Positions 60,320-64,000 of a stretch of DNA of 64,000 nt are shown here, piece after piece. Location of the stretch: assembly GCA_020726505.1 (NCBI GenBank), contig JAHLEZ010000012.1:1550001-1614000 (forward strand). Direction: 5' to 3'. The DNA is from Leptodontidium sp. MPI-SDFR-AT-0119. Its lineage: Eukaryota; Ascomycota; Leotiomycetes; Helotiales; Leptodontidiaceae. The notes below the pieces were generated by a model. The model did not search any database and had not been told where the DNA came from. It worked only from the letters and a program-made list of their open reading frames with translations. A program made the translations under genes and the position numbers. Positions within the stretch are counted from its first letter, which is position 1. The number at the start of each line of letters is the position of its first letter.

Positions 60320-62229
60320 AAGTAGCGAAATCGCCTCGGACAATCAGGTAGACTAGCGAGGAGCGAGGGGCGGGCCGTACATGCATGTCTGCATTCACTG
60401 TTTATAGATTATTTCCTTTGGTTTCGTTTGTTTTCTTTGTCTTACTGCTGTTGGTGGTGGTGTTGGAGTACGAAAAATTGAGCAAAACGGAATCTGTCAT
60501 TTTCGCTAGATCGGGGCTTGATTTATAGGTGTTTTACACGACTTGAGGATAAATCAATTGATACCTCTCTCTCATGTTCAGCTTGTCATCGCAACCTTCA
60601 ATCATGATTTGACCTAGGTTTAGTTGCTTGACAAGACATGTGTCAACAGGCTTGTATTTCATAAACTCGTCCATGGTATCTTAGGCTTCCTTCTACCCAA
60701 GCATTTCGGCCGATTGTTTCCCATGCCTCGACTTTTCTGAACATTATTTTGCATGGCTCAACCACCAAACTTGCATGCCGCCTTATGTAGCCTAACTTAA
60801 ACCTGTTCACACCAAAACATGCTCGAATGGAGGGATACACGAAGGAAGGCATACTCGAAGGGAAGCATACTCGAAGGGAGGCATACTCGAAGGGAGGCAT
60901 ACCCGAATAGAAGGAATAGGGGCATACTCGAAGGGAGGCACACTTGAAGGGAGGCACACTCAAATAGAGGCACACTCAAATAGAGGCATACTCAAAGAGA
61001 GGCATGCTCGAAGGAAGGCATACCGTAAGAGAAGGGAAATACACTTAAAGGAGCAACATGAATATAATATTGATTGTGTGAATATCCTCAATTTTGGCCC
61101 TGTTATTACTATGCCTCATCGCGTCGCGTGCATCGCGTTACATAGGGCGGCATGCAAATTTGGGTGCTGAGCCATGCCAAATAATGTTCCAGAGAAGTCG
61201 AGGCATTGGAAACAATCGGCCAAGCATTTCCTGAAGTTTACCAGCATCCTGAAACCGAACCTCCAAACTTTATATGCTCGCTCTTCCTTCCGTTTTTCGC
61301 AGTTGCTGTGAGCCCCAGATCTATTCGATCATCGGAAACAACTACAAAGATTCAGATAAACCATCAGAAGTCCACGAAGGTACCGTGTCTAAATTCCGAA
61401 ATTCTATCAATATGCTACGTCATGAGCAGGGATATTCGCAGAAAAGGGGCTCGGCTCGAGTTTCGAGATCTGGTGAGATAAGCGAGGCCGATGTTCGAAA
61501 CACCGGATTTATTTTGACGTCGGGAATTCATGCACTCTTTGCGGTCCGCAATTGTCTTAAATCCCGTGTCGGGTTGTCCGAACTATATTATCTGCCTGTC
61601 TGATATGAGTGGAGTGATGCTACGTTGGCAATGGAAAGATGGCTGAGTTAATGCTGAGAGGGAAGATCATAGACTTGGCGCTGATATTCATGCAACAGCA
61701 CATCGCGTTTCATCGAAATCCTATTGCTTTGCACCCCGAAATAACTTCTAAATCATAGAATAACACAATTGAGTCTTGTAAGCAAACTCTACTGTTACCG
61801 AACGTTCATCGTATATACGAAACAGACCTCCGTCAAAATTCCAAACGTCCCATGTCATTCTCAGCCAAAGTCAATCCTGCTCGCACCGAGAACCCAAATA
61901 GCACGCCCACCCAGGTAAATACCCATAGCTTCTCGCTTGGCCAAAACTGTACAGTAGTGGAGATCTGGAGCTTATCAGTGGATAACCTGAACTATATTTC
62001 TAAAATCTAAAGGCCATCGCATCTAAATCGAGATCATCTTCGAAACTGGGCTTCAATCATAAATAGTACTGAGGCCGCACTCGTCTGAATATCCCTTCTT
62101 CACCTCCACTATCACTTTCATTCTCATCATCTTTTTTATTTCTCGTCCAAATTGTGATCTCCTTGTGGCTTTCCGTAACTCAAAGTCTATCTCAGTCAAA
62201 TCCAGACGAGAGAGAACGCATTTGGCAAG
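60320..62229. other. Intergenic with minisatellite
   Basis: About 1.9 kb holding the 16-bp repeat array (listed separately). A 109-codon ATG frame at 61274-61603 has no recognisable features. A TATA-like ATAAATA (about 62058-62064) and CT-rich leader precede the next gene. Confidence 0.45.
60818..61032. repeat. 16-bp minisatellite, about 13 imperfect copies
   Basis: Units resemble GGCATACTCGAAGGGA, repeated head to tail with point changes (ACACTC, AAATAGA variants) and one longer unit of about 25 bp near 60896-60920. It is not a multiple of three and lies between genes. Confidence 0.9.
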
Positions 62230-63231
62230 ATGCATATTCCACAATCCCTCATTATCTTGACACTTATATCTCTCTCCGCAGCTCAAAAGGGACGAAACTC
62301 ATCAAGCACCAGCACTCGTTCCCGCTCGGACACAGCCTCCGCTCGACTACCTAGAGCAACCGAATCGCTCTCGCCAACTCTCAGCACACTCCCTCCAAAC
62401 GCTGCATTGAAGGTCTCTGTCCCACCTATCGGTGTTGCGGATACTGTTTTTCAACGACGCAGAGATAGAAAAACCAAGACAACGCCAACAGCAATCCCAT
62501 CCAGCGTTCCCGCTGACCCACTTTTACCTCGAGAGAAAGTTGACGATGTTGATTTCGAATCTCTGGATGTGAGGGGGCAAATCGCAGCAGAGATACCACC
62601 CATCGACTCCATCCTCGCACGAAACCGTGACTCATCGAGTGGTGGCGATGCAGACATTTTATATGCCAGACAAGCGACAGCAACATCCTCCAAAGGACCT
62701 CGGAAACCTAAAATAACAAAGCCAGCAAAGCTAGGAGGTGGAGGCAAGAAAAACTGCACCGACACATCAGCGCCCAAGTCCAAATTTGCCAAAAGCAAAG
62801 CCACAAAGACAAGCGCAGCACCAAATGTCGAGGCACGATATCTGTCCCCAGAAGAAGACGTTGCAGACTTCCTCTACGTCCGGCAAGCAGACACATCATC
62901 GAAAGCAGCCAAGAAGACCAAGGTACCCAAAGCAGGAAGGTCAGGAGCTTCGAAGGGAAATGGAACAGAGAACGCAGTTCCTAAATCCAAATCACCGAAG
63001 AGCAAAGCGGCAAAGACGACGGGAAATGCAAAGTTACCAACGGCTCAAGCGGTCCCGATACCGACTGATGCGCCTACGATTCCGTTTCCTACTGGTGGAG
63101 CTACGCTGCCGTTGATACCGACAAGAAAGGCGAGTAGAGCGAGATCTGGGAGTTCGATGTTGACTTCGACAGCTTTGCCGACGACTCTGGCGAGGAGGGT
63201 TACGGATGGAGGGATTGAGACGGCGGAGTAG
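62230..63231 (+). CDS. Secreted Lys/Ser/Pro-rich protein with two internal repeats
   Basis: Intronless frame of 333 residues. MHIPQSLIILTLISLSAAQ is a signal peptide. The mature part is basic and disordered. Two imperfect repeats of about 55 residues are visible: one at about 140-196 (DADILYARQA, TSSK, then NCTDTSAPKSKFAKSKATKT) and one at about 211-265 (VADFLYVRQA, DTSSK, then NGTENAVPKSKSPKSKAAKT). Each begins with an acidic-aromatic LY(A/V)RQA core and ends in a Lys-rich PKSK-x-x-KSKA-x-KT. Basic pairs (RRR at 76-78, KK at 173-174 and 228-229, RR at 322-323) could be kexin cleavage sites. There is a single Cys. Near the end, APTIPFPTGG...LPLIPT resembles the motif in the upstream secreted protein. 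Function unknown; a kexin-processed repeat protein is one possibility. Confidence 0.75.
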   Translation: MHIPQSLIILTLISLSAAQKGRNSSSTSTRSRSDTASARLPRATESLSPTLSTLPPNAALKVSVPPIGVADTVFQRRRDRKTKTTPTAIPSSVPADPLLPREKVDDVDFESLDVRGQIAAEIPPIDSILARNRDSSSGGDADILYARQATATSSKGPRKPKITKPAKLGGGGKKNCTDTSAPKSKFAKSKATKTSAAPNVEARYLSPEEDVADFLYVRQADTSSKAAKKTKVPKAGRSGASKGNGTENAVPKSKSPKSKAAKTTGNAKLPTAQAVPIPTDAPTIPFPTGGATLPLIPTRKASRARSGSSMLTSTALPTTLARRVTDGGIETAE

Positions 63232-64000
63232 ATTTGATCGTGTAGACTGCAAATAGACTGTAAATTTAGATATTGGCGAGACCCTAGGGCACTCAATGAA
63301 ATTACAAATTCTTTTATGCTGTATGGAACTTGTCGGTATCACTCTGTCCCTGTAAGTACGGTCAAATAATTAGGAATGACGCTGCCGAATAGTCCAGTAA
63401 AGTCGTAATATTCGTGCGAGGGAATCAAAGAGAGGCAGAGCCCCGACTAGCTAGTATACTCCTAAAGTAGGCTAATCGATCGTGGACCACAATTGGTCGC
63501 CCGATAATTGTGCGGAAGACAGCCTGAGTGATACCATTCTGTATGATCTGGTTCAATTCCATCTACATTCCTTGGAGATGAGCATTTTTTATTGAGCACA
63601 ACATGTCCAAGATTGGGACGGTTGAGGCTGTCTTGGCCGCTCATTCTTTGGGGTCGCCGTACCGTCCTTCCCTGCTTCTTAGGTAGATTAAAAACAAGAT
63701 ATTTGACCCTCCAACGCCCGATTCGTAGGATCTCCATACCAGAACTTCCTGGGCTCTAAGATCTCCACAAGCATCAGATGATGCTTTTGATAAAACACCC
63801 CAAGTTTTTATTGGCCATGGGATCATCTATAGCAAGTCCTCTAAGATTCTCAGAATCTGGGAGATCCGTGGCGGGTCTCGATTGGGCCGAGTTGTTCCTC
63901 TGTGGCTGATGGCTTGCAGGTCACCTCCATTCAAAATCCGATTGAGGAAACCGTGAGCATGGTCATTGCATGATCGATCTATGTTAGCCTAAGATGCTCG
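63232..64000. other. 3' flank, no gene seen
   Basis: About 770 bp with no supported gene on either strand up to the window edge. Confidence 0.5.

Noticed and set aside
61274..61603. 109-codon ATG frame
   Set aside because: No signal, domain or conserved pattern; kept only as a remark in the intergenic entry.
63545..63570. tRNA B-box-like GGTTCAATTCC
   Set aside because: The flanking bases do not form a T stem, and no acceptor or anticodon arm could be built around it.

Overview
The window looks like nuclear DNA of a filamentous ascomycete (Pezizomycotina). Genes are broken by short introns of about 45-100 nt with GT(A/G)NGT donors, CTNAC branch points and CAG/TAG acceptors. It carries fungal-type TIM23, sorting nexin-41, a citrate carrier, a class I terpene cyclase, several 2EXR-domain proteins, and secreted or single-pass membrane proteins of low complexity. 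I cannot fix the class from sequence alone; Leotiomycetes would fit but is a guess. No bacterial operon, CRISPR array, rRNA, convincing tRNA or intact transposon was seen.

Layout. 1-776: 3' part of an unrecognised spliced gene. 1.7-2.6 kb: 2EXR-family gene with an in-frame stop. 3.3-6.6 kb: two mitochondrial-carrier-family genes on the minus strand (citrate carrier; peroxisomal ANT1/PMP47-like carrier with a long helical tail). 7.4-9.5 kb: snx41 (-). 10.3-15.1 kb: three tandem 2EXR genes (-), the last with an unresolved frame change and an acidic Ser/Asp tail. 16.4-21.7 kb: three single-pass membrane proteins (-). 22.0-27.6 kb: nine-exon THADA/Trm732 homologue (-). It is head to head with TIM23 (+) at 28.3 kb. 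29.7-33.0 kb: two unrecognised plus-strand genes. 35.1-36.1 kb: type I membrane protein (+). 36.7-38.4 kb: nine-exon terpene cyclase (+). 43.6-44.9 kb: TALE-type homeobox gene (-), standing in a gene-poor area: about 5 kb empty on one side and 11 kb on the other. 55.9-58.2 kb: F-box/LRR pseudogene (-) with several frame lesions. 59.5-63.2 kb: two secreted low-complexity proteins (+) separated by a 16-bp minisatellite.

How it fits together. The housekeeping genes serve mitochondria and peroxisomes (citrate carrier, ANT1-like carrier, TIM23), endosomal sorting (snx41) and tRNA modification (Trm732 homologue). They sit among lineage-specific material: the 2EXR paralogues, the F-box relic, the secreted repeat proteins and a lone terpene cyclase without recognisable tailoring genes. 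Exon boundaries were joined by hand from splice motifs and reading-frame phase. Those with matching phase and conserved protein context (citrate carrier, carrier 2, snx41, Trm732, TIM23, terpene cyclase, homeobox) are reliable; others are flagged. No clear new multi-gene system was found. The most unusual items are the paired secreted proteins, the decaying F-box-like families, and the terpene cyclase whose metal-binding motifs lie on or beside micro-exons.
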